From Tychonema litorale BBK16 (GTDB taxonomy: Bacteria; Cyanobacteriota; Cyanobacteriia; Cyanobacteriales; Microcoleaceae), in contig NZ_JAKJHX010000086.1 of NCBI RefSeq assembly GCF_021648855.1, positions 1-24,158 on the forward strand: DNA of 24,158 bases. Direction: 5' to 3'. Below are positions 1 through 9,653 of this stretch, in pieces. The translations under genes and the position numbers were made by a program. Under the pieces are notes generated by a model. It was not told the DNA's origin, did not search any database, and was given only the letters and a program-made list of their open reading frames with translations. The stretch's first letter is position 1; each line of letters begins with the position of its first letter.

Positions 1-74
1 TCATGAATTGCCCCTACATTTCGGAGGAAAATCATACTTTAAATCAGCAACGCCAGAAATTCTATATCTTTAAA

Positions 75-146
75 CTGGGGCGAAAGGATTCGAACCTCTG
101 AATGGCTGGACCAAAACCAGCTGCCTTACCACTTGGCGACGCCCCA
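75..146 (-). tRNA. tRNA-Gln (anticodon UUG)
   Basis: Read on the minus strand, a 72-nt cloverleaf starts TGGGGCG and ends CGCCCCA plus discriminator G at 75. The anticodon stem CTGG/CCAG encloses the loop TTTTGGT, giving anticodon TTG (Gln). The T-arm is AGAGG-TTCGAAT-CCTTT with one G-T pair. CCA is not encoded. A well-spaced promoter lies just upstream. Confidence 0.95.
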
Positions 147-163
147 ACGTCTCAACCTTGTTT

Positions 164-194
164 ATAATAACATCAGGATGAGGTAATCTGTCAA
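164..194 (-). promoter_or_regulatory. promoter of tRNA-Gln
   Basis: On the minus strand TTGACA (194-189, a perfect -35) is followed after 19 nt by TATTAT (169-164, five of six -10 bases). The predicted start near 157 leaves a leader of about 10 nt before the tRNA. The spacer is slightly long. The site lies between the tRNA and the end of the histidine kinase gene, so the tRNA is probably transcribed independently. Confidence 0.6.
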
Positions 195-243
195 GCAGTT
201 TGAGAAAAAAAGTTTTAAACTTGGTGTTGAGGACGATCGCCCT

Positions 244-2916
244 CTATTCTAACTTCTTACTAATTACGGGAATCGCGATCGGGATTTGAATCCTGAACTC
301 CACTCCCTGTCCGGCTTCGGAGATACATTCTAAGCTTCCTTTGTGTTTTTCCACCACAATCTGATGGCTGATCGACAAACCCAGTCCAGTACCCTTGCCC
401 ACAGGCTTAGTGGTAAAAAATGGATCAAACAAGCGGCCTTTGGCTTTTTCTTTCAATCCCGGCCCATTGTCCCGAATCCGAATCAACACAAATTGACCGA
501 TCGACTTTGATGAGACTGCATCCTGGGAGTCTTTGGTAACCACGGCTGTCGAAATTTCGATCTTCTTGGGGGAAAGCTGACCCTCCAAAGCATCGATCGC
601 ATTGCCGAGTATATTCATAAATACTTGATTGAGTTGACCAGGATAACACTCTACCTTCGGCAACTTCCCATACTCCTTCACCACTTCAATGCCAGAAATC
701 TGCCCATGGGATTTCAAGCGGCTATCCAAAATCAGCAGCGTACTTTCAATTCCTTCGTGAATGTCTACCGGCTTCATATCCCCCTCGTCGTGTCGCGAAA
801 AGTTCCGCAGAGAAACAACAATTTTGCGGATGCGTTCCACTCCCATCTCCATTGAAGACAAAAGTTTCAGCAAATCGGGAATTACAAAATCGACCTCAAT
901 TTCTTCACTCTTGCTGAGAATTTCCTCGCAGGGATCGGGATAGTGTTTTTGATACAAGCACAGCAAACCAAGCAGATCTTTCACGTACTGCTCACAATAA
1001 GTCAAATTGCCGTAAATAAAATTAACCGGATTATTAATTTCATGGGCGACTCCGGCGACCATTTGACCGAGAGAGGACATTTTTTCGTTTTGAATGAGCT
1101 GAGCTTCTTTCTGCTGCAAATTCTGCAATGTTTCGGTTAGCTGGCGCGCCTGAGTTTGAGCAGCTAAGGCGGTGGCGCGACTTTGGGCATAAAGTTCGGC
1201 TTGGTCGATCGCGATCGCCAGTTGATCTACCACCACTTGTAGCAATTCCACTTCGCTGGCAGCCCACTCCCGACGGTTACTGTAATGATTGCAAACAACT
1301 GCTCCCATTTCACCCGCGCGAGTCTTGAGCGGTAACAGCAGCTTGGATACAATCCCCAAATTTGCCAAAAAATCTTGAGTTGGCGGTTCAATGCAAGATG
1401 TACTTACCACATCATTGATCTTGAGAATTTTGCGACTGCGAATTTTCTCACCCAGTATGGTTATTTGTTCGATCGGATAATCTGTTAGTCTCTCTTTCAA
1501 ATCGGGATTTGCCGCCTCGTGAGTGATCGCAAAACTCTCCGGGCTGTGAGGTGAAACTGAATACCACAAAAAATAGCACTGGTCAACCTGCAACAAATTG
1601 CGAATTTCATTCACAGCCGTATCTAAAACTTTGTCAAGATCCAGAGAATTTCGCATTTGACTGCCGAGACCAAATAGCAAACCTTCCCGGCGACTCAACA
1701 ATTCTTCGCGAGCTTTGACGCGATCGATCGCCACAGCAATTGCATTAGCTATCGAAGCAAGAACTTCTAGTGTTCCCTCTGTTGCCACTTGGCTGATGCA
1801 CAGCGCCATCACCCCCACCAGCCGCTCCTCCACAATCAGCCCATAGGCGATCGCAGATGAGGACGAAAACAGACAGAAAGGGGCGATTGGGAGTTTTCCT
1901 CCTTCTTTGAGCATCCAGTCCTCTATTTCCAATTCCCAGCCTTGATTGCTCAGTCCTGAAGCAGCTTGCAATTCCAATTGATTGGTCTGCCAATTCAATG
2001 TCCAGATACTCGCCGCTGTAGTCTCAAGGTGTTCTACCATTGCCTCGGTGCAGCAGTTCAGAATCGTAGCCATTGTCCCGCCTTGTCCCAGGGCTGTACC
2101 GACTTTAGCTTGCAAGGTGGACAGGCGCGATCGCTCTTCGCTTTCTCGGAGTGCTATTTCGATCGGCTGTTGCTCGATCCCACTGATGGCCGTTTCCAAG
2201 CAATAAATCGATTTGTGCGAACCCCCCAGAACCGGCAGCTTTTTTGTCCGAAATATTTTCGGATCTCCCTCTGCTGTCTCCAAGGCGCAGAATAGTTCAC
2301 GGTTGGGCGACGATTCATCTAATTCCAAAAAATCTAGGCGATCGTCATTGCTCTTTTCTGCCCAACCCCAATTTTCCCGGCCTTGCGCTAATTGGCAACG
2401 CATTTCCACCAAGCTAGCAACTTGCCGACTCAAAGCTTCCACAGCATTTAGCGACTCTTTTGTCAAATCTCTCGGTACGAAATCCATCACAGAGAGCAGT
2501 CCCAGCATTTGCCCATCCTTCGTGACGATCGGCACTCCGGCGTAAAACTTCACAAAAGGATAGGAAGTGACCAGCGTATGAGTCGCAAATCGCTCATCTG
2601 TCGAAACGTCTCCGACAATGTCAACTTCTGAGTTACACTCTGACAGTTGATTGAACTCTTCAGCATTTTGACCGATCGCCAACGCGCAAAAATTTAGGTA
2701 GTTGTGAGTAAAAGTTTGATCGACACCTACCTGCGACTTTAACCAGTGGCCATTAAAGTCCATAAAACTCACGAAAGCAATAGGAGTTCGACTAATCTGA
2801 GCAGCTAAGCCAGCCAAATCATCGAAGCAAGCCTCCGAAGCAGATCCGAGAATCTCATACAGGTCTATGTTACCGAGCTTCAAAACTTTTTTCGTAAAAG
2901 GCAAGGGTGCTTTCAT
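244..2916 (-). CDS. multi-GAF sensor histidine kinase
   Basis: Cytoplasmic histidine kinase of 890 aa from the ATG at 2916. Three GAF domains occupy roughly residues 30-175, 265-400 and 410-580. A glutamine-rich coiled linker then leads to a dimerization domain with H-box VAHEINNPVNF (His about 625), N-box NILGNAIDAL, G1 DNGPGL (about 816) and G2 GKGTGLGLS. No membrane segment is seen. The third GAF resembles cyanobacteriochrome GAFs at its C-terminal end, but I see no clear Cys-His chromophore motif, so bilin binding is not supported. The frame stays open to a GTG at 3123, but that extension covers intergenic repeats, and the conserved GAF start fits the internal ATG. No strong ribosome site is visible. 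It has no fused receiver; the receiver at 3560 lies divergently upstream and is a possible partner. Ligand unknown. Confidence 0.85.
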   Translation of the reverse strand: MKAPLPFTKKVLKLGNIDLYEILGSASEACFDDLAGLAAQISRTPIAFVSFMDFNGHWLKSQVGVDQTFTHNYLNFCALAIGQNAEEFNQLSECNSEVDIVGDVSTDERFATHTLVTSYPFVKFYAGVPIVTKDGQMLGLLSVMDFVPRDLTKESLNAVEALSRQVASLVEMRCQLAQGRENWGWAEKSNDDRLDFLELDESSPNRELFCALETAEGDPKIFRTKKLPVLGGSHKSIYCLETAISGIEQQPIEIALRESEERSRLSTLQAKVGTALGQGGTMATILNCCTEAMVEHLETTAASIWTLNWQTNQLELQAASGLSNQGWELEIEDWMLKEGGKLPIAPFCLFSSSSAIAYGLIVEERLVGVMALCISQVATEGTLEVLASIANAIAVAIDRVKAREELLSRREGLLFGLGSQMRNSLDLDKVLDTAVNEIRNLLQVDQCYFLWYSVSPHSPESFAITHEAANPDLKERLTDYPIEQITILGEKIRSRKILKINDVVSTSCIEPPTQDFLANLGIVSKLLLPLKTRAGEMGAVVCNHYSNRREWAASEVELLQVVVDQLAIAIDQAELYAQSRATALAAQTQARQLTETLQNLQQKEAQLIQNEKMSSLGQMVAGVAHEINNPVNFIYGNLTYCEQYVKDLLGLLCLYQKHYPDPCEEILSKSEEIEVDFVIPDLLKLLSSMEMGVERIRKIVVSLRNFSRHDEGDMKPVDIHEGIESTLLILDSRLKSHGQISGIEVVKEYGKLPKVECYPGQLNQVFMNILGNAIDALEGQLSPKKIEISTAVVTKDSQDAVSSKSIGQFVLIRIRDNGPGLKEKAKGRLFDPFFTTKPVGKGTGLGLSISHQIVVEKHKGSLECISEAGQGVEFRIQIPIAIPVISKKLE

Positions 2917-3012
2917 GTGTAACTGCTCGTTGAGTTGCTTTTGACAAGCGTTATCAATACAAAAGAAGGCATAGACTTTGTTCGGGCAGACTGTCGCCCT
3001 ACTAGCACCCAG

Positions 3013-3117
3013 AATACTTACACTAGATTCAACCTTGGTGAAGCCTCGACAAATCTCTCTAGACACACGACACCGTGCCGTGTCCCTAAAATTTACAGCA
3101 GGTTCCACCTTTGTGAA
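3013..3117. repeat. two diverged copies of a 30-nt direct repeat
   Basis: On the minus strand 3117-3088 and 3042-3013 both begin TTCAC-AAGGT-GAA and align at about 23 of 30 positions. Between them lies a piece of the dispersed CCGTGCCGTGTCC repeat. When translated with the kinase frame they give FTKVE twice, an accident of the repeat. They mark this stretch as non-coding and argue against the longer kinase start. Confidence 0.5.
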
Positions 3118-3170
3118 ATACACCCCTGATGGATCAACCCCCGGAGGGAAATGGCACTGCCGTGTCCTAC
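3071..3170. repeat. dispersed GGACACGGCA palindrome family, two degenerate copies
   Basis: Copies at 3071-3086 and 3146-3170 carry the half-site TGCCGTGTCC, or near it, with a decayed second arm. The same family recurs at 12988-13050 and 19331-19393. The rest of the gap 2917-3559 holds no open gene that I can support: AT-rich sequence, a heptamer array at 3354-3377 and the upstream region of the receiver gene. Confidence 0.6.
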
Positions 3171-3353
3171 ACCCTATAAACTTGGAATACGCTGTATCAA
3201 CCTGGAATACACTGTATATCTCCTTCAGACTCAGTCAGGACTTAGATTTAGAGGTTTATTCGTTAAGTATAATTTTATATTAACATACTTAGATCAGTGG
3301 TTGACTCACCAAAAAAAATCAGATCCTAATTCCCTCATCGGGTCAACTCTTAG

Positions 3354-3377
3354 ATCTCAAATCTCAAATCTCAAATC
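3354..3377. repeat. heptanucleotide tandem repeat ATCTCAA x3.4
   Basis: Three perfect ATCTCAA units (3354-3360, 3361-3367, 3368-3374) plus ATC. This is a short tandemly repeated repetitive sequence of the cyanobacterial type, in the gap upstream of the receiver gene. Confidence 0.85.
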
Positions 3378-3508
3378 CATTCACCTATTGGTAGATTAAA
3401 ATCGTTAATTTGTGTAACAATACCAATGTCCTACACCTAGTTATAATGCCTACTGAGCTACAGCTAGGAAATTTAACTTAAAAAACAATTGCCAAAGTGT
3501 TAAAGTTC

Positions 3509-3538
3509 TTAACAATAATTGCTCAAAATTAATATAGA
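3509..3538 (+). promoter_or_regulatory. possible promoter of the receiver gene
   Basis: TTAACA (3509-3514) and TATAGA (3533-3538) are separated by 18 nt, about 20 nt before the start codon at 3560. Each matches consensus only partly and the region is AT-rich, so this is tentative. The ribosome site GGGAGAAG just before the ATG is clearer. Confidence 0.35.
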
Positions 3539-3559
3539 CTATAGACTTGGGAGAAGAAT

Positions 3560-3943
3560 ATGTATGTAAGTAACAGTCAGATACCAACAATTCTGGCAGT
3601 TGATGATAGCGCAGTAATGCAAGGATTAGTCAAACAGGCTTTAAGCAAAGAGTTTCGGGTGCTAGTTACAGACAACGCAGTGGATGCTTTGTCAACTATT
3701 TATCACGAACAAGTTGCGGTTTTGCTACTGGATGTTTCCATGCCCGGTATTGACGGATTAGAACTATGCCGCACCGTGCGTAGCTTACCTCAATTTCAGA
3801 ACTTGCCTATCGTCATGTTGACAGGGCGAGATGGAGCTTTCGACAAAGTACAAGGGCGTTTAGCCGGAGCAACCGAGTATTTAACCAAGCCCTTTGATGC
3901 TGATATGTTGCGTGAGGTAATTAATAAATTTATCAATAAATAA
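3560..3943 (+). CDS. stand-alone CheY-like response regulator
   Basis: A 127-aa single receiver domain with no output domain. The acidic pair D15-D16, phosphoacceptor D58 (LLLDVSMPGIDG), T88 and K110 are all present, so it should be phosphorylatable. The start is supported by GGGAGAAG upstream of the ATG. It is the only plus-strand gene among the signalling genes: its stop is 3 nt from the converging cheB stop, and it diverges from the GAF kinase. Phosphate could come from the hybrid CheA or from that kinase; the sequence cannot decide. It resembles CheY/PilG/PilH-type receivers that act by protein contact on a motility machine. Confidence 0.88.
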   Translation: MYVSNSQIPTILAVDDSAVMQGLVKQALSKEFRVLVTDNAVDALSTIYHEQVAVLLLDVSMPGIDGLELCRTVRSLPQFQNLPIVMLTGRDGAFDKVQGRLAGATEYLTKPFDADMLREVINKFINK

Positions 3944-3946
3944 GTT

Positions 3947-5032
3947 CTAAATTTTCAATTTAGCCAACAGCAAAGTCGCGATCTCGTTAATCGGTAAAAT
4001 GTGTTGGACAGCACCAATAGCGATCGCCTCCTTGGGCATTCCAAAAACCACAGAACTAGCTTCGTCTTGAGCTATTGTCAAACCGCCAAGTTTGGCAATA
4101 GCCAACATTCCCTCAGCACCATCTCTTCCCATTCCTGTCAGCAAAACCCCCGCTGCACCCCGACCATAAAAATTAGCTACCGACTTAAAAGTCACCGTTA
4201 TAGAAGGGCAGTGTTCCCCAATATCAGCAGCTTCTAAATAAACCAAGCGCCCTTTATAGTCCAATTCTAAATGACGTTTTTCAGGCGGAAAATAAACAGT
4301 CCCAGCTTGTGGGAACTCCCCAAAACTAGCTATCTTAACAAGCAGTTTCGATTCACAACCCAGCCAATCAACTAATCCTTGCAAAAAACCTTCACTGATA
4401 TGCTGCACGCAAATTACAGGCACTGGAAAATTAGCAGGAAGCTTAGAAATAATCGCGTGTAATGCTTGTGGCCCACCTGTAGAAGCACCGATAGCCAATA
4501 CTTTAATAGTTGGAATTTTAACGGTTTCCTGGGCAAATTTGTAAGTAGGAAGTGATATGGGATTAATTTTTACATTTTGGTTAGTATTTTCTACTTGCAC
4601 CAGTTTTTGATGCCGTGTAAATACTTTCACTCCTGAGAGAATTTTAATTTTAGCTATTAATTGATTCGCAAGGCGATCGTAATCTGAAGCCAACCCGCCA
4701 ATTGGTTTCGGAAAAACATCCAATGCACCTGCTTTTAACAGTTGAAATACATTCTGAGTATCATCCGCTTGTACTGAAGCACTGATCACTAAAATTGGTA
4801 AGGGATATTTCTTCATTACTTCTTTCGTGAATTCTAACCCGTTCATTAGTGCCATATTCAAATCAGTACATATGACTTCTGGCTGAAGTTTCGGGATTAA
4901 TTTTAATGCTTCTAATCCGTTGCAAGCGGTTCCCACTACTGTGATTTCTGGCGAAGAATCAAAAATTCGTTTTAGGACAATCGTAGCTACTGGAGAATCT
5001 TCAACTAACAATACTTTAATCGGCGATAACAT
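3947..5032 (-). CDS. cheB: CheB, chemoreceptor glutamate methylesterase/deamidase
   Basis: A 361-aa protein with an N-terminal receiver (about 5-110; phosphoacceptor D57 in ICTDLNMALMNG) and a C-terminal CheB catalytic domain (about 175-358). The catalytic triad is visible: S184 in GASTGGP, H211 in VQHIS, D304 in TGMGRDGAEGM. It removes methyl groups added by CheR and is activated by phosphorylation from CheA. It is last in the minus-strand chemosensory series, 65 nt after cheA, and converges on the receiver gene with a 3-nt gap. No obvious Shine-Dalgarno precedes the ATG. Confidence 0.95.
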   Translation of the reverse strand: MLSPIKVLLVEDSPVATIVLKRIFDSSPEITVVGTACNGLEALKLIPKLQPEVICTDLNMALMNGLEFTKEVMKKYPLPILVISASVQADDTQNVFQLLKAGALDVFPKPIGGLASDYDRLANQLIAKIKILSGVKVFTRHQKLVQVENTNQNVKINPISLPTYKFAQETVKIPTIKVLAIGASTGGPQALHAIISKLPANFPVPVICVQHISEGFLQGLVDWLGCESKLLVKIASFGEFPQAGTVYFPPEKRHLELDYKGRLVYLEAADIGEHCPSITVTFKSVANFYGRGAAGVLLTGMGRDGAEGMLAIAKLGGLTIAQDEASSVVFGMPKEAIAIGAVQHILPINEIATLLLAKLKI

Positions 5033-5043
5033 CAGTTTTTTTT

Positions 5044-5100
5044 GATGACTGTTGACTAATGACTAATAACTACTGACTAATGACTAATGACTAATGACTA
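5044..5100. repeat. heptanucleotide array TGACTAA between cheA and cheB
   Basis: Repeated TGACTAA-like units, with one TAATAACTAC interruption, fill nearly the whole cheA-cheB gap. On the minus strand the array is TAGTCAT-TAGTCAT-TAGTCA and its first TAG is the cheA stop codon (5100-5098). Confidence 0.9.
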
Positions 5101-7596
5101 AACCAACCTTTTCAAAGTCTCTACTAACACATCTTGATTGAAAGTACCTTTAGGAATATAAGCATTAGCACCAGCATCAGCCCCTCTTTTTCTATCTTCA
5201 TCCGAAGCCAAAGATGTCACTAAAATTATCGGCAACTCGTTATATTCTTTTTGTTGGCGAATCTTAATAGTCAATCCCAAACCATCCAAATTTGGCATTT
5301 GCACATCAGAAACCACAGCATCAAAATCGCGAGTTTTCAATTTATTCAACGCATCCAATCCGTCTACCGCTGTCATAACTTCATAACCCGCACCTTCCAG
5401 GATGCGTTTTTCTTGAGTCCGAGTTGCGATCGAGTCTTCTACCAAAAGTATAACCTGTTTTCGATCAGGAGTCTCAATTTGCGATCGCAAGCCAGAAATA
5501 GTACGCGACAAAACTTGCTTCCGTACCGACTTGATCAAATCCTGGGGATTCAAAACCATACAAACTTCCCCAGTATCCAAAATAGTTGCACCAGAAACAT
5601 TTCGCACCCGTTTCAGCAATTGACTTTGAGGTTTAATCATCACATCCTGTTCATCTATCAAAGCATCTACAAACAATCCCAATCTTTCCCCCCCCACATT
5701 CAAAACAATACAAGGCATTTTTGCAGAAGTTGAACCTAGGAATTCTTTCGGAGTTTTCCGATTAACTGCACTCCAAATTTCCTGTCTCCACTCCCTATTT
5801 TTTTGCATCCATTCTCGATTGTTTAATTCTAGTAAATCTCTCAGATAAGCCACTGACAGAGGCTGACCATTTGAAAGAATAGTCTCCTTACCTTCAATAG
5901 CGAAAATATCAGACTGAGACACCAGTTTTGCCGTTTCCACAAACTCGACTGGTAGAGCATATGCAATCTCTTCAACTACGACAATTAATACATTGGCTGT
6001 AGCGAAAGACGTACTGAGTTGCAACCGAAAAGTGCATCCTTTCCCCACCAAAGACTCTACTTGGATACTACCTTTAAGGGCTTCAACATTCGTGCGAACC
6101 ACATCTAAACCAACTCCACGCCCAGAGATTTCGGTCACAAATGCTCTAGTCGAAAAACCAGGTGCAAAAATCAGAGCTTGAACTTGACTATCCGTCATTA
6201 ATTCCAGTTGTTCTAGAGTACAAATGTGGCGTTTTACCGCAGTTTTTTTAATGCGCTCTAAATTCAAACCCCTACCATCATCAGCAATTTCAATGATAAT
6301 ATTTCCAGCAGTATTATAGCCTTTAATTCGGAGAGTAGCTACCCGATTTTTACCAATTTTTTCCCGTTCTTCAACAGTCTCAATGCCATGATCGATCGCA
6401 TTCCGAATCATGTGCATTAAAGGGTCTTTCATTTCCTCTAAAATACGTTTATCTGCTGTAGTTTCACCTCCTTCGATCACTAATGCAACTTCTTTACCTT
6501 CCCGTTTAGCTAAGTCTCGCACAGTTCGAGAAAACAAATTAAAAATAGTAGACAAAGGCAGCAATCTCAAAGTCCGAATTCCTGATGCCAATGCCTCAGT
6601 GATTAATTCCAGTTTCGCAGTATCTTCATAAGCTCGATTTCTCAAGCGATTCACCAAAACTCCGAGACGTTCTAAACGATCTTCTGTAGCTTGATAATAA
6701 TCCTGCAATTGCCTAAATTGACCATTATCTTCAATACCATTTTCACTTATTTGCATCTGATAAAAACTTAAACTACTTACGAAATATTCTCGGCTCCACT
6801 CTTCCCACAAACTTGTAATTTGTTCGATATCTGCAACTCGGTGTCCTAGCCGAGTTTTTGTGACAGTGAGTTCCCCTGCTTGAGTCATTAAATCGTCTAA
6901 ATTTTGGGTGGCAACGCGAATGGTTTCAATGCGATAAGATGAAGTAGAAGATGCAGTAACACTGGACGGCAATACCGACGCAGTAACATTCACAGAAGGG
7001 GTAGGCAAGTTGTGAGCTTGTCGCAGTAATTCTTGCTCAGACTGTAAAGGTAAAAAAGAATAGTTATTCTCTAAATTGCCGACTCCATGAATTTCAACAT
7101 TGCTTTCTATATCTTGGCTAGAAGAATCAGAAAATTCCATTTCTACTAATAGTTTATCTGATGTCTGTGAATATAATAACTCTACTATCGGAACAGCATT
7201 TTGTGGCTGTGGCTTACTAGAAGCACCCATCATACTAGCGAGGATATAAAATGTATTAACCCCGGAATCTTCTCCAGTAACAGCTTCATTGACGAGTCTG
7301 CGAATGGCATCTAAACCTTGGGAAAGTCGATCGATAATATCTCCATTTAGTTGAGTTTCTCCCCGCTTAACACCTCCCAAAATATGCTCAATTTGATGAG
7401 ATAAAGATGCCACACTTTTTACTCCCAGCATCCCCGCATCGCCCTTCAGAGAATGGGTTTCTCGCAGCAATTCTTCTAACTTAGCTGAGTCGCCTGGGTG
7501 TTGTTCCAAATAAAGCAATCCATCGTCTAGTTTCTGCAAATGTTCTTCACTAGCAATTTTAAATACATCTCGGAGTTCTTCGTCTTCAATTATCAT
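5098..7596 (-). CDS. cheA: CheA-REC hybrid chemotaxis histidine kinase
   Basis: An 832-aa hybrid kinase. The HPt domain is about 5-105 with H48 in THSLKGDAG. A Ser/Thr-rich linker (about 125-220) replaces a recognizable P2 domain. Dimerization (P3) begins near 225 and carries an extra charged helical insert (260-310). The ATPase domain has an N-box near 394-403 (HMIRNAIDHG), G1 DDGRG (439-443) and G2 GRGVGLD (492-498). A CheW-like P5 domain spans about 530-690, and a C-terminal receiver spans about 705-832 with D764 in SDVQMP. It autophosphorylates under receptor control and passes phosphate to its own receiver, CheB and possibly the receiver at 3560. The C-terminal receiver is typical of Wsp/Pil-like and cyanobacterial systems and may act as a phosphate sink. 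Confidence 0.95.
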   Translation of the reverse strand: MIIEDEELRDVFKIASEEHLQKLDDGLLYLEQHPGDSAKLEELLRETHSLKGDAGMLGVKSVASLSHQIEHILGGVKRGETQLNGDIIDRLSQGLDAIRRLVNEAVTGEDSGVNTFYILASMMGASSKPQPQNAVPIVELLYSQTSDKLLVEMEFSDSSSQDIESNVEIHGVGNLENNYSFLPLQSEQELLRQAHNLPTPSVNVTASVLPSSVTASSTSSYRIETIRVATQNLDDLMTQAGELTVTKTRLGHRVADIEQITSLWEEWSREYFVSSLSFYQMQISENGIEDNGQFRQLQDYYQATEDRLERLGVLVNRLRNRAYEDTAKLELITEALASGIRTLRLLPLSTIFNLFSRTVRDLAKREGKEVALVIEGGETTADKRILEEMKDPLMHMIRNAIDHGIETVEEREKIGKNRVATLRIKGYNTAGNIIIEIADDGRGLNLERIKKTAVKRHICTLEQLELMTDSQVQALIFAPGFSTRAFVTEISGRGVGLDVVRTNVEALKGSIQVESLVGKGCTFRLQLSTSFATANVLIVVVEEIAYALPVEFVETAKLVSQSDIFAIEGKETILSNGQPLSVAYLRDLLELNNREWMQKNREWRQEIWSAVNRKTPKEFLGSTSAKMPCIVLNVGGERLGLFVDALIDEQDVMIKPQSQLLKRVRNVSGATILDTGEVCMVLNPQDLIKSVRKQVLSRTISGLRSQIETPDRKQVILLVEDSIATRTQEKRILEGAGYEVMTAVDGLDALNKLKTRDFDAVVSDVQMPNLDGLGLTIKIRQQKEYNELPIILVTSLASDEDRKRGADAGANAYIPKGTFNQDVLVETLKRLV

Positions 7597-7604
7597 AGGT
7601 ATTT

Positions 7605-7694
7605 TGGGGAATTGGGGATTGGGAATTGATCTAACAACTACGTTTATTCTGCCCTTCGACCCAACGCAGGGCTCAGGACAGCGCTCCGCTCAGG
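7605..7694. repeat. repeat cluster between receptor 3 and cheA
   Basis: A GGGGATT/GGGAATT tandem repeat lies at 7605-7628. At 7651-7672 GCCCT and AGGGC form a 5-bp inverted repeat, and GCTCAGG occurs twice (7671-7677 and 7688-7694). The second block resembles dispersed repeats seen in filamentous cyanobacterial genomes (inference). No gene lies in this 111-nt gap. Confidence 0.6.
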
Positions 7695-7707
7695 GTACAG
7701 CAACTGA

Positions 7708-9591
7708 CTACACCACAGACTTGAGATTAAATGCAGCTTCGTTTAGTTCTTGAGTACCCATTTTGACTTGAGTAATCCCACCGACTGTTTGAGATGCTGC
7801 TTGATTGATCGAATTCATCGCATCACCTACTTGCTGAATCGCGATCGCCTGTTGTTTAATATTAAGAGAAATTTGCTGGTTGCTCGCAAACACCAGATTG
7901 CAAGCTTCCCTGACACCGATAAAAGCTTCGGCTGTATCTTGTGCTGTCTTCACCCCTGCTGCTGCTGTTTTGCGCCCTTCTTCTGTTGCTTTCACCGTCG
8001 AGGCGATCGCACCCTTAATTTCTGGAATAATACCATTAATCTTTTGTGCTGCTTGTTGACTTTCATCCGCCAACTTACGAATTTCGCTGGCTACCACCGC
8101 AAAACCTTTACCGTGCTCGCCAGCCCTGACTGCTTCGACAGCCGCGTTGAGAGCTAGCATATTTGTTTGGCTAGCTAAATCGCTCACCAAACTTGCCAAA
8201 GTCGAAATATTACCAATCTGACTTGTACTGTCATCAAGTCGATGATTTTGCTCAGAAATTGCCACCACAGCCTCTCTAAGATTCAGCATTTGCTTGAGAG
8301 TTTGCTCCACCATTTTAGTACCTTCCTCAGCGAGATTTAAAGCTTGACGAGCCGCCACCGCCACAGATTCAGCTTGCTCCACTGTTTGCTGAGAAGATAT
8401 CGTCAAATTTTCTAAAGTTGTTGTTGTTTCGTTGACTGAGACAAATTGCAGACCAACTATTTGCTCTTGGTCGTCCATACTAGATACTATTTGCATTGAA
8501 GATAATGATATTTGGTAGATCAATCTCCGAATTAACTTAACAACTTTTTGGAGAACAAATACTCCTAACATCAGTACCATACTCAGGGACAAAATAGTAA
8601 TAATTGATGCCATTTTTTGGAAATAATTAATAGAAGCAAATAGTAAGCTTTTGGGTGACTGATTTACAATTGTAAAAAATTTATTCTGGCTTTCTTTGTT
8701 GAAAATAACCGTATTATAACTAATAACTAAATCTCCCTTTTCAATTTCTCCTTTGCCACCTGAGAGTATTTTAGTAACTATGTCTGCTGAATAATCATTT
8801 TTGACATTCTGGTTGGTTTTAAGTTCAAATCCCCATGCTTTTTTAGAATTTGGATGATAAAGATAATAACCATCTTGATTTAACATAAAAGTTTCCTCCG
8901 ATCGTTCAGGATTGACATTTTTAACCAGATCGATCAGAGTGCTACCCAGAGCATTAGCAATCACAATTCCTTGTCTTTCTCCTTTAATATTAAAAATTGG
9001 AGTTGCATAGCGAATTGTTGGCTTGTAAGGGATTTCTATTTGACCGCGTTCCTGATTCAGATTTAATGCAGACACATAGATTTCTCCGGGTTTTAGCTTT
9101 ATAGTTGCCAAAAAGTAATCTCTGTCTGCTTTATTTTGTAGTTGAGAATCGGGAATAATTTTGATATTTTTGCTATCAGAATCTACGCGCACGAGTTCGT
9201 TGCCTTTTTCGTCTATGTACCGCAACTGCATATAATATGGCTTAACTTCCATCATGGATGAAAATATAATTTGCATTCGTTCGACCCAATTTTGATAAGT
9301 TGAATTATTTTGTCTATCTACTCCCTTCCCTTCTCTAGCTCTAATCAATCCCTGAATAGGAGGAGTTTTGCTAAGGAACAAAACATCGGAACTCAGATAT
9401 TTCAAATTGTCAACAATCTTTTCTCCGCTGGAAGCGACATTTTCATTTAGGTTACTCAAAGCTAAAGTTTGTAGTGCTGCTGTGGAAGAATTAACTGCAT
9501 ACCAGCCTACAAGAGATACTGGAATCAAGGTGCTTAAAATTAGAAGAATCAGTAGTCGGTGCTGGATTTTTTTGAAAAATTTGTTGATCAT
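7708..9591 (-). CDS. methyl-accepting chemotaxis receptor 3 (dCache)
   Basis: A 627-aa transmembrane receptor. TM1 is about 12-33, followed by a roughly 290-residue extracytoplasmic Cache-type sensor with the ADRDYF motif, then TM2 at about 327-349 and the cytoplasmic signalling helices. The hairpin tip reads [19 protein letters not shown], the site that contacts CheA and CheW. No HAMP domain can be recognized after TM2. The last residues, [12 protein letters not shown], are shared with the other two receptors, and there is no CheR-tethering pentapeptide. The ligand cannot be predicted; Cache domains bind small molecules such as amino acids or organic acids. The gap to receptor 2 is 59 nt and repeat-filled. 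The stop TAG is followed by TCAG. Confidence 0.92.
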   Translation of the reverse strand: MINKFFKKIQHRLLILLILSTLIPVSLVGWYAVNSSTAALQTLALSNLNENVASSGEKIVDNLKYLSSDVLFLSKTPPIQGLIRAREGKGVDRQNNSTYQNWVERMQIIFSSMMEVKPYYMQLRYIDEKGNELVRVDSDSKNIKIIPDSQLQNKADRDYFLATIKLKPGEIYVSALNLNQERGQIEIPYKPTIRYATPIFNIKGERQGIVIANALGSTLIDLVKNVNPERSEETFMLNQDGYYLYHPNSKKAWGFELKTNQNVKNDYSADIVTKILSGGKGEIEKGDLVISYNTVIFNKESQNKFFTIVNQSPKSLLFASINYFQKMASIITILSLSMVLMLGVFVLQKVVKLIRRLIYQISLSSMQIVSSMDDQEQIVGLQFVSVNETTTTLENLTISSQQTVEQAESVAVAARQALNLAEEGTKMVEQTLKQMLNLREAVVAISEQNHRLDDSTSQIGNISTLASLVSDLASQTNMLALNAAVEAVRAGEHGKGFAVVASEIRKLADESQQAAQKINGIIPEIKGAIASTVKATEEGRKTAAAGVKTAQDTAEAFIGVREACNLVFASNQQISLNIKQQAIAIQQVGDAMNSINQAASQTVGGITQVKMGTQELNEAAFNLKSVV

Positions 9592-9597
9592 TTAGTT

Positions 9598-9653
9598 ATT
9601 GGGGATTGGGAATTTAGCATTGGTAATTGGTGATAAAAAATAACTAATAACTA
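9598..9653. repeat. STRR between receptors 2 and 3
   Basis: GGGGATTGGGAATT-type units (from 9600) grade into TAACTAATAACTA. On the minus strand the tract opens TAG-TTAT-TAG-TTAT, and its first TAG is the stop codon of receptor 2 (9653-9651). Confidence 0.75.

Noticed and set aside
1139..1690. Third GAF domain as a bilin-binding cyanobacteriochrome
   Set aside because: The C-terminal part of the domain is similar, but no Cys-His chromophore motif is visible.
2917..3123. Longer start (GTG at 3123) for the GAF kinase
   Set aside because: The added residues come from intergenic repeats, and the conserved GAF start fits the ATG at 2916.
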